From assembly GCA_024640685.1 (NCBI GenBank), contig JAHEEN010000013.1:1-33652 (forward strand): a stretch of 33,652 nt of DNA. The letters run 5' to 3'. Each line of letters opens with the position of its first letter. The first letter of the stretch is position 1. Under the pieces are notes generated by a model. That model did not search any database. It worked only from the letters and a program-made list of their open reading frames with translations, and was not told the DNA's origin. Positions 1-7,589 of this stretch are shown here, piece after piece. This DNA is from Rhodospirillaceae bacterium. GTDB taxonomy: Bacteria; Pseudomonadota; Gammaproteobacteria; Steroidobacterales; Rariloculaceae. A program made the position numbers and the translations under genes.

Positions 1-2
1 TG

Positions 3-380
3 GCTGCAATCGTCGCGGCTTCGGCGCCGGGGATCGAAATTGTTAGTGGCGAGCTCAACGCCAGCGGTAATCAATTCGAGGTCACCGGCACGATGCCTAA
101 CGGCGACGAAGTCGAGGTCGACATGGTGCAGATGAACGGCGCCTGGGCCGTGCTCGAAATTCAGCGCGATATTCCTTGGTCGTCGGTGCCCGCGCAGGTC
201 CGCGAGACGGCTGCGGCGGCGCCGGATGCATTCGAGCCGGTGCGGGTTATCGAAAGCACCCAAGTTGAGGACGGCTCGTTGGTCTATGAGCTGTTTCGGC
301 CAAGAGACGCCAACGCCCCTCCCCGAGGACCGGATTTGGAAGTGCGCTGGCACGAAGGACGCGCGGAAGCGCTGCCGTGA
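3..380 (+). CDS. PepSY/BLIP-like protein, 5'-truncated by window edge
   Basis: The frame is open from the first bases of the window with no stop before the TGA at 378-380, so the ORF-track start at 93 is probably internal and the gene begins upstream. The visible 125 residues have a short tryptophan-containing strand (GAWAVLEIQRDIPW), a conserved-looking VRVIES segment and YELF near the end. This resembles PepSY-like or beta-lactamase-inhibitor-like periplasmic domains as I remember them, which is a family-level resemblance only. No signal peptide can be judged because the N-terminus is missing. The next gene starts about 80 bp downstream on the same strand, so co-transcription is possible. 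Function unknown. Confidence 0.55.
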   Translation, partial: AAIVAASAPGIEIVSGELNASGNQFEVTGTMPNGDEVEVDMVQMNGAWAVLEIQRDIPWSSVPAQVRETAAAAPDAFEPVRVIESTQVEDGSLVYELFRPRDANAPPRGPDLEVRWHEGRAEALP

Positions 381-459
381 ACCCTTTTCAGGTATCGAGC
401 TGCGACAAACATCGCAGCGCCGGGTCTGCGTGGATGTGCCTATGTTTATAGGAAGCGTT

Positions 460-1716
460 ATGAAGCTTGCGCGTGTTGCTGCTGTACTGATTATTGGACT
501 CTGGACCGTGACGACGAGTGCCCAGTTTCTATCAGAGGCTCATCCAGAGTCCGTAGGGCTATCGTCAGATCAACTCGAGCGGCTCAGCAGTGTAATCGAG
601 CGAGAGATTGAAGTCGGTAATTTGCCCGGCGCCGTAGTCGGTGTCGCGCGGCGCGGCAAGCTCGCCTACTTTGAGGCTCTCGGCTACCAAGACTGGGCCG
701 AACGCATCCCTATGCGAGAAGACGCAATCTTTTCGATAGCGTCGATGACGAAACCGATCTTTGCTGTTGCAGCGATGACGCTATACGAGCAAGGTTTGTT
801 GTTACTGGACGAGCCTGTGGGCTCCTACTTGCCCGAGCTCGCTGATCGCGTGGTCGCAATCGATGACTCCGGCACCAAGACGGAGCCCGCGCTTCGGCAA
901 CCTACGATTCAAGATTTGATGCGTCATACGTCCGGCTTTGTCACTGGAGCTCAAGGGAGCGACGCGCTGCATGCTCGATATCCGCGCTCATTGGTTCGAC
1001 AAGCACTGACGGAAGATGAATTTATCGGAGCACTATCGAAGCTCCCACTACGTTATCAACCGCGAACGACTTACGAGTACGGGCCTGGATTCGATATTCT
1101 CGGGATCATCATCGAACGCATAACCAAGAAATCCATTTTCGAGTTTCTATTCGACGAAATCTTCGAACCGCTTGGAATGGTTGATACCTCGTTTCAAATT
1201 CCGGCGGACAAGGCGGCGAGGCAAGCAAGGCCGTTGCCGAAGGACCCGATCTCCGGGGCCGATCAAGAGGCGCGAGATCACTCCACCGCTCGGGGCATCG
1301 ACTGTGGCAGCGGTTGCCTGGTATCGACCGCACGAGACTATCTAGTATTTGCTCAAATGCTGTTGAACGGCGGAGTTTTCGATGGCAACAGGGTGCTCGG
1401 GCCAAAGACCGTCGAGCACATGACGTCCGATCAAATGGGTTCAGACATTGACCTTAGCCGCCTGTACGCATCGTACATCTCTCAGGCATATGGCCATGGA
1501 TATGGATTAGGCGTCGCTGTTCGGCGGTCACCAGGCCTCGGGTCAACGATTGGGTCGCGGGGCGATTTCAAGTGGGCCGGCGCCGCGGGAACGGCGTTTT
1601 GGGTAGATCCAGAAGAAGAACTGGTCATCGTATTCATGAGCCAGGCAGGCGGTCAGATTCGAGGGTATTACCGTCAGCTAATTCCAAGCCTGATCTATCC
1701 GGCATTACTAGATTGA
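460..1716 (+). CDS. Exported beta-lactamase-family serine hydrolase (EstB/class C-like)
   Basis: The protein is a penicillin-binding/beta-lactamase fold serine hydrolase, probably an esterase or peptidase and not a resistance enzyme. I chose the ATG at 460 because it follows an AGGAAG ribosome site and begins a clean signal peptide (MKLARVAAVLIIGLW ending near TSAQ). The 496-residue ORF-track version only adds read-through upstream. The nucleophile motif SMTK starts at residue 95. The second motif region reads TYEYGPGFDILG, with Y-G-P in place of the Y-x-N of true class C beta-lactamases. The third region is WAGAAGTAFWVDP, typical of EstB-like esterases, which have W-x-G in place of KTG. The 418-residue length fits the family. 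Substrate cannot be told from sequence. Confidence 0.85.
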   Translation: MKLARVAAVLIIGLWTVTTSAQFLSEAHPESVGLSSDQLERLSSVIEREIEVGNLPGAVVGVARRGKLAYFEALGYQDWAERIPMREDAIFSIASMTKPIFAVAAMTLYEQGLLLLDEPVGSYLPELADRVVAIDDSGTKTEPALRQPTIQDLMRHTSGFVTGAQGSDALHARYPRSLVRQALTEDEFIGALSKLPLRYQPRTTYEYGPGFDILGIIIERITKKSIFEFLFDEIFEPLGMVDTSFQIPADKAARQARPLPKDPISGADQEARDHSTARGIDCGSGCLVSTARDYLVFAQMLLNGGVFDGNRVLGPKTVEHMTSDQMGSDIDLSRLYASYISQAYGHGYGLGVAVRRSPGLGSTIGSRGDFKWAGAAGTAFWVDPEEELVIVFMSQAGGQIRGYYRQLIPSLIYPALLD

Positions 1717-1812
1717 ACAGTACACAGAAATCTTGCGATGGCAGTCGTTGCGAGTTACGACGATGACTGACGTTGCTGCACTACGAGTGCGTCGTCGAAT
1801 CGTTGTAGCTGC

Positions 1813-2679
1813 TTACACTCGGCCGCCGCCCCGTAGCGGATTCGGCGGAAATTCTTCGGGATGATCGGCGCGGTAGATCGCTTCGGCCGCCATGAAATAG
1901 TCCATCGTCTCGCCCTGCCAGCGACACCCGGCCGTCTCGGCATCGATGTCTAGCCCGCTTTGACGATTGGCTTCGAACAGCGGTAACACCGCCCCAGCCG
2001 TTTCAGGCCCGACGTCGTAAATACGACTGCCGTCCGGTCGCGTGAATATGAATACGCCATCATCGGTCGCCGTGAGACCAAAGCCACCCTCGTGCACGAG
2101 CCGATGATGGAAGCGACAGAGCGTAACGAGGTTATCGAGCTTCGTCTCCCCACCATTGGCCCAGTGCTTGATGTGATGCCCCTCGGTGAATCGTGTGTGT
2201 GTACAGCCCGGAAACCGACAACCGCCGTCGCGGGCCTTGAGCGCACGTTTGAGTGCCGGTGGGATCGCCCGTGTGCGCCGCCCGATATCGAGCGGATTAC
2301 CGTCACGATCCTCGATCAGTCCGACCAGTGCGCCGCCGCAGCCCAGGCGTTTGGCCGTATCGATCGCAAGACTAGGGCCGTCCTCGACCTCACAGCACTG
2401 GAGTCGCTCCGTGTCAGACGTAGTGGGCTGTGTCAGTGCCGCCTCAGCGATATGCACGACGACCTGATACCGCTCAGCCACTGAGCCTAGGTCATTTTCC
2501 CGACAGCCCAGCGCCTGTTGGGCGATCTCAACGAGCGCATCGGCCCGCCGTGCGGCTATCGGTTCGGTCACCTGCTCGCGAGCTGAATCGTCTGAAAATG
2601 TTTCCGCTGAAACATTAGACTGAGTCTTATTCTTATTTAAACCCCCATCGGGCCGATCGTCTGATTCGAGCTGGTCCAT
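1813..2679 (-). CDS. HNH endonuclease domain protein (3' half of split DUF222-HNH gene)
   Basis: The HNH core lies near residues 154-196 of the 288-residue frame: CRFPGC, then the EGHHIKHW histidines, the LDNLVTLC asparagine segment, and CRFHHRLVH. The zinc cysteine pairs and the catalytic His pair all look intact. Residues 1-40 form a polar, lower-GC linker. The ATG at 2679 lies only 15 bases after the upstream TAA and is preceded by GAGG at 5-base spacing, so translation by re-initiation is physically plausible. Otherwise this is the downstream remnant of a pseudogene. Family members are thought to be nucleases, often repeated in genomes; a target is unknown. The end at 1813 leaves a normal short tail after the HNH domain. 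Confidence 0.7.
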   Translation of the reverse strand: MDQLESDDRPDGGLNKNKTQSNVSAETFSDDSAREQVTEPIAARRADALVEIAQQALGCRENDLGSVAERYQVVVHIAEAALTQPTTSDTERLQCCEVEDGPSLAIDTAKRLGCGGALVGLIEDRDGNPLDIGRRTRAIPPALKRALKARDGGCRFPGCTHTRFTEGHHIKHWANGGETKLDNLVTLCRFHHRLVHEGGFGLTATDDGVFIFTRPDGSRIYDVGPETAGAVLPLFEANRQSGLDIDAETAGCRWQGETMDYFMAAEAIYRADHPEEFPPNPLRGGGRV

Positions 2680-2694
2680 GACGGCCTCGAGGGC

Positions 2695-3249
2695 TTACTT
2701 GACGAGTGCGCCGAGCTCACCGGGCAGCTTGCCGTGGATCGTGAGCCCGCCATCGTCCTCGTAGTAGAACCGTAGATACCGATTTCGGTGCAGCTCCTCA
2801 GAACAGGCCGCCTCCTCCGCACGCCGTGCACGACGATAGCGGCGTACCAGCGACTCGATGTGATGTGCGGTGCCATAGAGGGCGATATTCAGTAACTTCG
2901 ATTCGTTCTCAGGCGTTGCCAGACGCGTCATTGCACGCACCTTCGAGTAGGAGATCTGACCTTTCTCGAACGCCGCACGGGTCTCAGGCAGAGAGACCAG
3001 CGCTCGAGCGACCCGGACCCGTTCCCGAGCGGCCACAGCCCCGATACCGCACTGCCAGTTGAGCCACTGAGCCGTATTGCCCAGACCGTGGCGTGCATAG
3101 CCCTCTCGGCGATCGAACTCGGCAACAAGCTTCAAAAACCGATAGCCAGCAGCGTTGATGTGGCCCCAGAGCTCGGTGATTTCGGCCTCCAGCTGCGAGA
3201 GCCCCTCTTGTGAGGCCCTATAGGCCTGGAGCTTTTCTTCTCCATTCAT
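2695..3249 (-). CDS. DUF222 N-terminal domain protein (5' half of split gene)
   Basis: This half carries the helical DUF222 region: LWGHINAAGYRFLKLVAEFDRREGYARHG, then a WLNWQCGIG segment and the ARERVRVARAL/ISYSKVRAMTRLA helices that are characteristic of DUF222 proteins found N-terminal to HNH domains. I prefer the ATG at 3249 (MNGEEKL) over the track start at 3291. A good -10 hexamer (TATACT on the minus strand, 3284-3279) lies between them, and a GGATGG stretch precedes 3249. A second ATG at 3261 is possible. The product ends at LVK-stop, where family members continue straight into a linker and the nuclease domain, so alone it lacks any catalytic part. The role of DUF222 is not established. 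Confidence 0.7.
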   Translation of the reverse strand: MNGEEKLQAYRASQEGLSQLEAEITELWGHINAAGYRFLKLVAEFDRREGYARHGLGNTAQWLNWQCGIGAVAARERVRVARALVSLPETRAAFEKGQISYSKVRAMTRLATPENESKLLNIALYGTAHHIESLVRRYRRARRAEEAACSEELHRNRYLRFYYEDDGGLTIHGKLPGELGALVK

Positions 3250-3278
3250 GATGCCATCCATGGACTGTATTAATATCC

Positions 3279-3284
3279 AGTATA
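3279..3284 (-). promoter_or_regulatory. Predicted -10 box for the split DUF222-HNH gene
   Basis: TATACT on the minus strand sits 29 bases upstream of the ATG at 3249 in an AT-rich patch. The nearest -35-like hexamer (TTGATA) is 20 bases away, longer than optimal, so only the -10 is called. It argues against the ORF-track start at 3291. Confidence 0.35.
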
Positions 3285-3469
3285 GTGCCATCTAATCCCA
3301 TATTTATCAATTACTTAATTGAAAAAAACGGGCGTATTTGATCGCCTTCTTACACCTCCAGAACAAGTCGAGTCGAGCCACGCCGCCGAGGCTGCGCCGA
3401 CCCTGGTGATATATTCTCGGGATCGGGCAAATGAGCGGCCAGTGTCGTTTCCAAAGGAAGTAACCATTC

Positions 3470-3859
3470 ATGAGACAGACAACGGTATTTGGATGGGTGA
3501 TCTTCGCTGCCGCACTCTGTCTAGCCGGCTGTGCGCAAGACATCGGATCGGAAGGGGCTAGTGCGGGTGCGTACGTCGTCGCAAACTTCAGCATCACCGA
3601 CGCGGAAGTTTACTCGGCCTACCCGCCCCTCGTGCGCCCGATGCTTGCCGCGCACGGTGCCGAGGTCTTGGCTGTCGACCGCGACAGCGAAGTCGTCGAA
3701 GGCCAGGCAGGACACAATACCGTCGTCATACGTTTCCCATCGAAGGAAGCGGCGCGCGCTTTCTATGACTCGCCTGAGTATCGAGAGATCGTCGCCCTAC
3801 GCACGGACAACAGCGACGGCTTTCTGGTACTCATAGAAGGCGTCGCCGCGCCGGAATAG
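3470..3859 (+). CDS. DUF1330-like lipoprotein
   Basis: This is a small lipoprotein with a ferredoxin-like alpha/beta barrel half, similar to DUF1330. The N-terminus is a lipoprotein signal with lipobox LAGC and lipidated Cys21, so the protein should be anchored in the envelope. The body reads as a DUF1330 pattern: YVVANFSITDAEVYSAY, then VLAVDRDSEVVEG, VVIRFPSKEAARAFYDSPEYREIV and a closing strand GFLVLIEG. DUF1330 proteins are usually cytosolic, about 95 residues and of unknown function. The added lipobox is the odd part. The ATG at 3470 follows AAGGAAG with good spacing. The cytochrome gene follows 99 bp downstream on the same strand. Confidence 0.8.
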   Translation: MRQTTVFGWVIFAAALCLAGCAQDIGSEGASAGAYVVANFSITDAEVYSAYPPLVRPMLAAHGAEVLAVDRDSEVVEGQAGHNTVVIRFPSKEAARAFYDSPEYREIVALRTDNSDGFLVLIEGVAAPE

Positions 3860-3958
3860 TTGGCAGACCGCAGATTGGCCGATTGACAGCGGCCGTTCGC
3901 CAAACGTAACTTGCTGCGTGACGATCACTGGCGAGTACTGCACGGAGGCGGCAGACGC

Positions 3959-4357
3959 ATGACACGGATTTTTCCTTTACTGCTCTTGCTGGCAGCCGCG
4001 CCGGCATCGGCACAACCTTTCGGCCTCGAGGACCTTAGCGGAGGCGAGCTGTTCGCACGGTTCTGCGCGAGCTGCCACGGTGAGTCGGGCCGTGGCGATG
4101 GGCCTGTCGCCGCAACACTGAACACCCTCGTCCCGGATTTGACGCGCATCGCCGAGCGTTACGGCAGCTTCGCTGCCGACGACATTCGCCAAACGATCGA
4201 CGGGCGTTCGCTCGTCGTCGCGCACGGCACACGCTTCATGCCCGTCTGGGGCTATGAGTTCTGGGTCGAAGAAGGCGCCGACATTACCGCCGAAAGCGCC
4301 GCGCGCGAGTTCATCGACCGTATCGTGGAGTATCTGCGCACGATTCAAGCTGATTGA
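3959..4357 (+). CDS. Small periplasmic c-type cytochrome
   Basis: A single-haem class I cytochrome c, expected to carry electrons in the periplasm. The start at 3959 gives a standard signal peptide (MTRIFPLLLLLAAAPASAQ) and has GGAGG ten bases upstream. The ORF-track TTG start at 3911 only adds an unlikely hydrophilic leader. The haem attachment motif CASCH is at residues 36-40 in the context FCASCHGESGRGDGP, common in cytochromes that work with dehydrogenases or oxidases. The likely distal ligand is Met in TRFMPVWG. The protein ends with a helix (ESAAREFIDRIVEYLRTI) typical of the fold. No partner oxidoreductase is encoded next to it, so its electron donor is unknown. Confidence 0.88.
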   Translation: MTRIFPLLLLLAAAPASAQPFGLEDLSGGELFARFCASCHGESGRGDGPVAATLNTLVPDLTRIAERYGSFAADDIRQTIDGRSLVVAHGTRFMPVWGYEFWVEEGADITAESAAREFIDRIVEYLRTIQAD

Positions 4358-4384
4358 TACGCACACCGCGAACGTGGCCAGCAA

Positions 4385-5269
4385 CTAGCGCCGACGATCG
4401 GGCCATTGCGCCCACGCCGTGCCCGCGACGATCGACGCGGCGACGACAAGCAGCGGTAGCGTAATCAACTCGTCCAACAGGATCGCTGCGAGCGTAACGG
4501 TGACTACGGGCTGTGCGAGCTGCCACGATGCAATGCGCGTGACGCCGCCGCGGTCCAAAGCCCAGAACCAGGCGACGTATCCCCCGATTGTCCCGAAAAG
4601 CGCGAGATAGAACATCCCGATCCAGCTGGGGGCGTCGACACTCGACCAATCCGTTCTACCGAGTAGGGCTACGGCAATAGGCACGAGCAAGATGGCCGCC
4701 AGTGCGATACCCCAGAATGTCGTCGCCCACGTACCGATGACCGGTGTCGTTTTTGCGCCCGCGATGTAGCCGATCGCACACGCGATGACGCCGAGAAAAA
4801 TGATCAAATCGCCAACGATCGACGCCTCCCCGGCCACATCGCGAGCCGTTTGCGCGATCAACCCGACGGTACCGATCACGGCGATCGACGAACCTAACCA
4901 CCAGCGCACGCGTGGCCAGCCGGCGCCGACTGCCGACGCAAACAGACCCGTGACGATCGGAATGAGTGCCAAAATCAGCCCTGCATGCGTTGCCGTGGTC
5001 ATACCGATACCGGCGCTGAGCAGCACCGGCCATATCGCGAAGCTCGTGATGCCGGACAACGCCAGGAGCAAGCGATCGTGTCCTGACGTCGGAAACGGCA
5101 GTCGAAGCGCAAGCGCAAGCGCGACAGCAATCGGCCCGGCAATGATGGCGCGGAGCACGCCGATCGTGACCGCATCGATCGTCGATACGGCGACCTTCGT
5201 CGCGACGGGCGTCGCACCCCAAAATACGACCGCCAACAGGGTCACACCGTAGACGGCCATCGATGCCAT
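4385..5269 (-). CDS. EamA/DMT-family transporter
   Basis: A ten-helix inner-membrane exporter of the drug/metabolite transporter superfamily, with two EamA repeats. The first repeat opens with VFWGATPVATKVAV and includes a conserved-looking GLILALIPIVTGLFA. The second repeat contains a FYLALFGTIGGYVAWFWALDR helix and the ASWQLAQPVVTVTLAAILLDE segment, the hallmark of the family's C-terminal half. The 294-residue length is usual. The start at 5269 has AGGAGA six bases upstream. A TATAAG-like -10 lies near 5300-5295. The gene ends 27 bp from the convergent cytochrome gene. Substrate cannot be predicted; family members move amino acids and other metabolites. Confidence 0.88.
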   Translation of the reverse strand: MASMAVYGVTLLAVVFWGATPVATKVAVSTIDAVTIGVLRAIIAGPIAVALALALRLPFPTSGHDRLLLALSGITSFAIWPVLLSAGIGMTTATHAGLILALIPIVTGLFASAVGAGWPRVRWWLGSSIAVIGTVGLIAQTARDVAGEASIVGDLIIFLGVIACAIGYIAGAKTTPVIGTWATTFWGIALAAILLVPIAVALLGRTDWSSVDAPSWIGMFYLALFGTIGGYVAWFWALDRGGVTRIASWQLAQPVVTVTLAAILLDELITLPLLVVAASIVAGTAWAQWPDRRR

Positions 5270-5421
5270 GCCGGGTCTCCTAGAAACGCGGAAGCTTATA
5301 CGACGAAAAGCAGTTATTCGAGAAAGTCGGCGATAGCAACTGACCGAAGAGCGCTTGCAGAGGTCGTAGACGCGAGGCGACTTCGCTAAACTGAGAAGAT
5401 CACCAGGTGGGGGGATTAAGA

Positions 5422-6222
5422 ATGAGAAAATTATTTTGCGCGATGGTCACGGTTGTCTTATCGGCACCCGTATCCGCACAACTCGCCGTTCCTAACGACA
5501 ATGGGATCACGTTCGGTCACATCCATCTGAACGTCTCCGACCCGGACGAGCACGCTAGGCTCTGGACCGAGCATTTCGACGGTGAGGTCATTCAGCGCGG
5601 CAACCTGAAATTGGTGAAGTTTCCGGGATTTCTGCTCGCGCTCAGAGAGCAGGAACCGACCGGCGGTACGCAAGGCTCCGTCATGAATCACTTCGGATTC
5701 AAAATCCGCGACTTGCAGAAATTCCTCGATGACTGGCGCGCAGCGGGTTATACCGTTGATCGAGAGTTCACCGGCTCCGAGGGCCAGCCTAACGCGTACG
5801 TGACAATGCCCGACGGTGTCTGGGTCGAACTGCAAGAAGACCAGATGCTACCGGTAGACGTCTGGGGTTATCACATTCACTACCGGGCGCCGGAGTACGA
5901 GTCCCTGCTCGACTGGTACGTCGATGTGTTCGATCTAGAGATTCGCCCCCGCGGAAGGATTCCGACAACGACCAACGTGCCCGGCATGAACATGAGCTTC
6001 GCAACGTCGGAAGACCCGGTCGTCGGCACCAAGGGTCGCTCGCTCGATCACATCGGCTTCGAGATCGACAATCTCGAGGCCTTCGTGAACAAGCTCAAAG
6101 CACGCGGTATCAAATTCGACGTCGACTATCGGGTCATCGAGGAGCTGGACATCGCTCTGGCGTTTCTGACGGACCCGTCCGGCGTCTATATCGAACTGAG
6201 TGAAGGGCTCGATCAGTTCTGA
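5422..6222 (+). CDS. Exported double-VOC (glyoxalase/dioxygenase-fold) protein
   Basis: Two vicinal-oxygen-chelate modules follow a signal peptide (MRKLFCAMVTVVLSAPVSAQ). Each module keeps a possible metal triad: module 1 has His33 or His35, His90 and Glu137; module 2 has His151 or His153, His210 and Glu258. The motifs IHLNVSDP, NHFGFKI and WVELQED are matched by YHIHYRAP, DHIGFEI and YIELSEG. Known VOC enzymes (glyoxalase I, extradiol dioxygenases) are mostly cytoplasmic, so a secreted copy with two intact triads is notable. I chose the ATG at 5422 after a GGGGGG-rich ribosome site; the track GTG at 5407 lies inside that site. It heads an operon, with the next gene starting three bases after its stop. 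Confidence 0.85.
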   Translation: MRKLFCAMVTVVLSAPVSAQLAVPNDNGITFGHIHLNVSDPDEHARLWTEHFDGEVIQRGNLKLVKFPGFLLALREQEPTGGTQGSVMNHFGFKIRDLQKFLDDWRAAGYTVDREFTGSEGQPNAYVTMPDGVWVELQEDQMLPVDVWGYHIHYRAPEYESLLDWYVDVFDLEIRPRGRIPTTTNVPGMNMSFATSEDPVVGTKGRSLDHIGFEIDNLEAFVNKLKARGIKFDVDYRVIEELDIALAFLTDPSGVYIELSEGLDQF

Positions 6223-6225
6223 GAT

Positions 6226-6618
6226 ATGCGCCTAGCATTCATATTCCTTGCAGCGCTCTACATGCCCACCGCGATGCAAGCGGTTTTCGCGCATCACTCG
6301 CAAGGCATGTATGACATCTCCACTTTGATCTCGCTGGAGGGCACGATTCGGCGCGTTCGCTGGACTAACCCGCACGCTTGGGTCTTCGTCGATGTCGAGG
6401 ACAACGATGGAAACGTGCAAATTTGGGCTCTCGAAGGCGGCAGCCCAGCGGCGGTTGCCGGTGAAGGCGTAAATAGAGACCACCTTCTACCGGGCGATCG
6501 CGTCGGCGCGCGCTGCCACCCGCTACGAGATGGTTCTGCGGGCTGCGTCCTCGGGTTCGTAACGCCCATGCACGGCGATCCCGCACGTGGACACGGCGTA
6601 GAGCGGCCCTGGAATTAA
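6226..6618 (+). CDS. DUF6152 family exported protein
   Basis: A 130-residue protein with an N-terminal signal peptide ending near AVFAHHS. It matches the DUF6152 pattern: HHSQGMYD just after cleavage, a LEGTIRRVRWTNPHAWVFVDVED segment, an NVQIWALEGG strand, and LLPGDRVGARCHPLRDG near the end. The two adjacent histidines after the signal peptide and the NPHA motif are typical of the family and could bind metal, but the function is unknown. The ATG lies three bases after the preceding VOC gene's stop, so translation is probably coupled. Confidence 0.85.
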   Translation: MRLAFIFLAALYMPTAMQAVFAHHSQGMYDISTLISLEGTIRRVRWTNPHAWVFVDVEDNDGNVQIWALEGGSPAAVAGEGVNRDHLLPGDRVGARCHPLRDGSAGCVLGFVTPMHGDPARGHGVERPWN

Positions 6619-6619
6619 C

Positions 6620-7258
6620 GTGTTGCGAGGCAGGCTTCTTCTGGTAGCGATTGCGGCAGCTGCGCCGTATTTGGCTCTGGAAACGGCTAACGCACAGCCT
6701 CAGGACTCGAGCCAGTATCTCTCCTTCGAAGATCGATTCAGCGCTGACTTTCCGACTACCCCGACAATCCGAGAGACCACGTACACGACGGAATTAGGCG
6801 TCACGCTTCCTGCACGCGTTTATCGTGCTGAGGATGACTTTGCTGAGTACGCAGTCACTGTCGTCGACTGGCGCGACTCGGAGGCACTGTATGAGACATT
6901 CTTGTCGGGATGCCAAGACTGCGACGGTGCGATGGCAAACGATATTCGCGGCGCGATGCTTCACGCCGCCTTCGGCGTCGTCGGTCGCGGCGGCCAGGTG
7001 ACGTATCTGGGCCAGATCGAGACTAGTGACGTAGAAGGGGTACGGATTCACCTCCTGCAGGAGGATGGCTCACGCACATACGCAACCGCGCATTGGCACG
7101 AGTACCGCCTCTATATCATCGAAGCGACCGCTCCTCCCGGCGCCCCGCCACCGAATTTTTTCCCCGTGTCGATTGGATTCATCGACGAGGAAGGCCGTCG
7201 CGTCGGATATGAAGAGAGATACGCGCCTCTCTTTCCAAGGCCTGCTCGGAGCCGATGA
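6620..7258 (+). CDS. Exported protein of unknown function
   Basis: Third gene of the operon, starting at a GTG one base after the stop of the DUF6152 gene. It has a signal peptide (MLRGRLLLVAIAAAAPYLAL...NAQ). The mature part contains FSADFPTTPTIRETTYTTELG and LPARVYRAEDDFAEYAVTVVDW, which look like beta-strand hairpins. A CQDCDG pair lies near the middle and could be a disulphide or metal site. I do not recognise a named family. Tight spacing suggests it works with the secreted double-VOC and DUF6152 proteins in the periplasm. Confidence 0.75.
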   Translation: MLRGRLLLVAIAAAAPYLALETANAQPQDSSQYLSFEDRFSADFPTTPTIRETTYTTELGVTLPARVYRAEDDFAEYAVTVVDWRDSEALYETFLSGCQDCDGAMANDIRGAMLHAAFGVVGRGGQVTYLGQIETSDVEGVRIHLLQEDGSRTYATAHWHEYRLYIIEATAPPGAPPPNFFPVSIGFIDEEGRRVGYEERYAPLFPRPARSR

Positions 7259-7589
7259 CCGGAGAGGCTCAACGATAATTTTCTCGATGCGTCCAACGAC
7301 TCAAGGTCCTGATCCAGGACTCTGCCCGGCCGGGCGAGTTCATGCCTCCAATCGAACTATTCGCTCGCCGGGAGCCTCCTCTGGTCGCTCATAGCGATGG
7401 TCAGGCGCCGACTAGGCCTCAATCTGCCTAAGCTCGGGAGGATTACAGAGTCTCCACTCGGAGACTGAGCAACGACGCCGACGGCCGAGGCTCGGTTCGA
7501 TGGGATTATGTCAGAACTGTGATCGGTTTCTCAGGCACTACGTGGATTTATGTCAATAGTAGCGTCCAGTAGGAGTCTCACTGACCGGA
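7259..7589. other. Intergenic stretch with two short hairpins, no gene seen
   Basis: No convincing coding frame was seen here; the ORF-track frame entering from 7065 is a shadow of the preceding gene. Two perfect small inverted repeats are present: GTCCTG/CAGGAC around ATC at 7306-7320, and AGTCTCC/GGAGACT around ACTC at 7449-7466. Neither is followed by a T-run, so they are not clear intrinsic terminators. A near-direct repeat (GGATTATGTCA at 7503 and GGATTTATGTCA at 7544) lies just upstream of the next gene and may mark its control region. Confidence 0.5.

Larger units (their letters stand above)
1813..3249 (-). pseudogene. DUF222-HNH endonuclease-like gene interrupted by one in-frame TAA
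   Basis: Read as a whole this is one 13E12/DUF222-type protein with a C-terminal HNH nuclease domain, of usual family length (about 477 sense codons). A single TAA at 2697-2695 interrupts it between LGALVK and ALEAVMDQL, and the reading frame continues unchanged on both sides. I therefore interpret it as a point nonsense mutation, not a frameshift. The two halves are listed separately below because the second half has its own plausible start. A sequencing error at that codon would also explain the split. Confidence 0.75.

Noticed and set aside
460-1716. Beta-lactam resistance gene
   Set aside because: SMTK is present but the second and third motifs (Y-G-P, W-A-G) fit EstB-like hydrolases, not a class C beta-lactamase.
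3304-3325. CAATTA/TAATTG hairpin followed by an A-run
   Set aside because: An AT-only 6-bp stem is too weak for a terminator and more likely reflects the AT-rich promoter region of the DUF222 gene.
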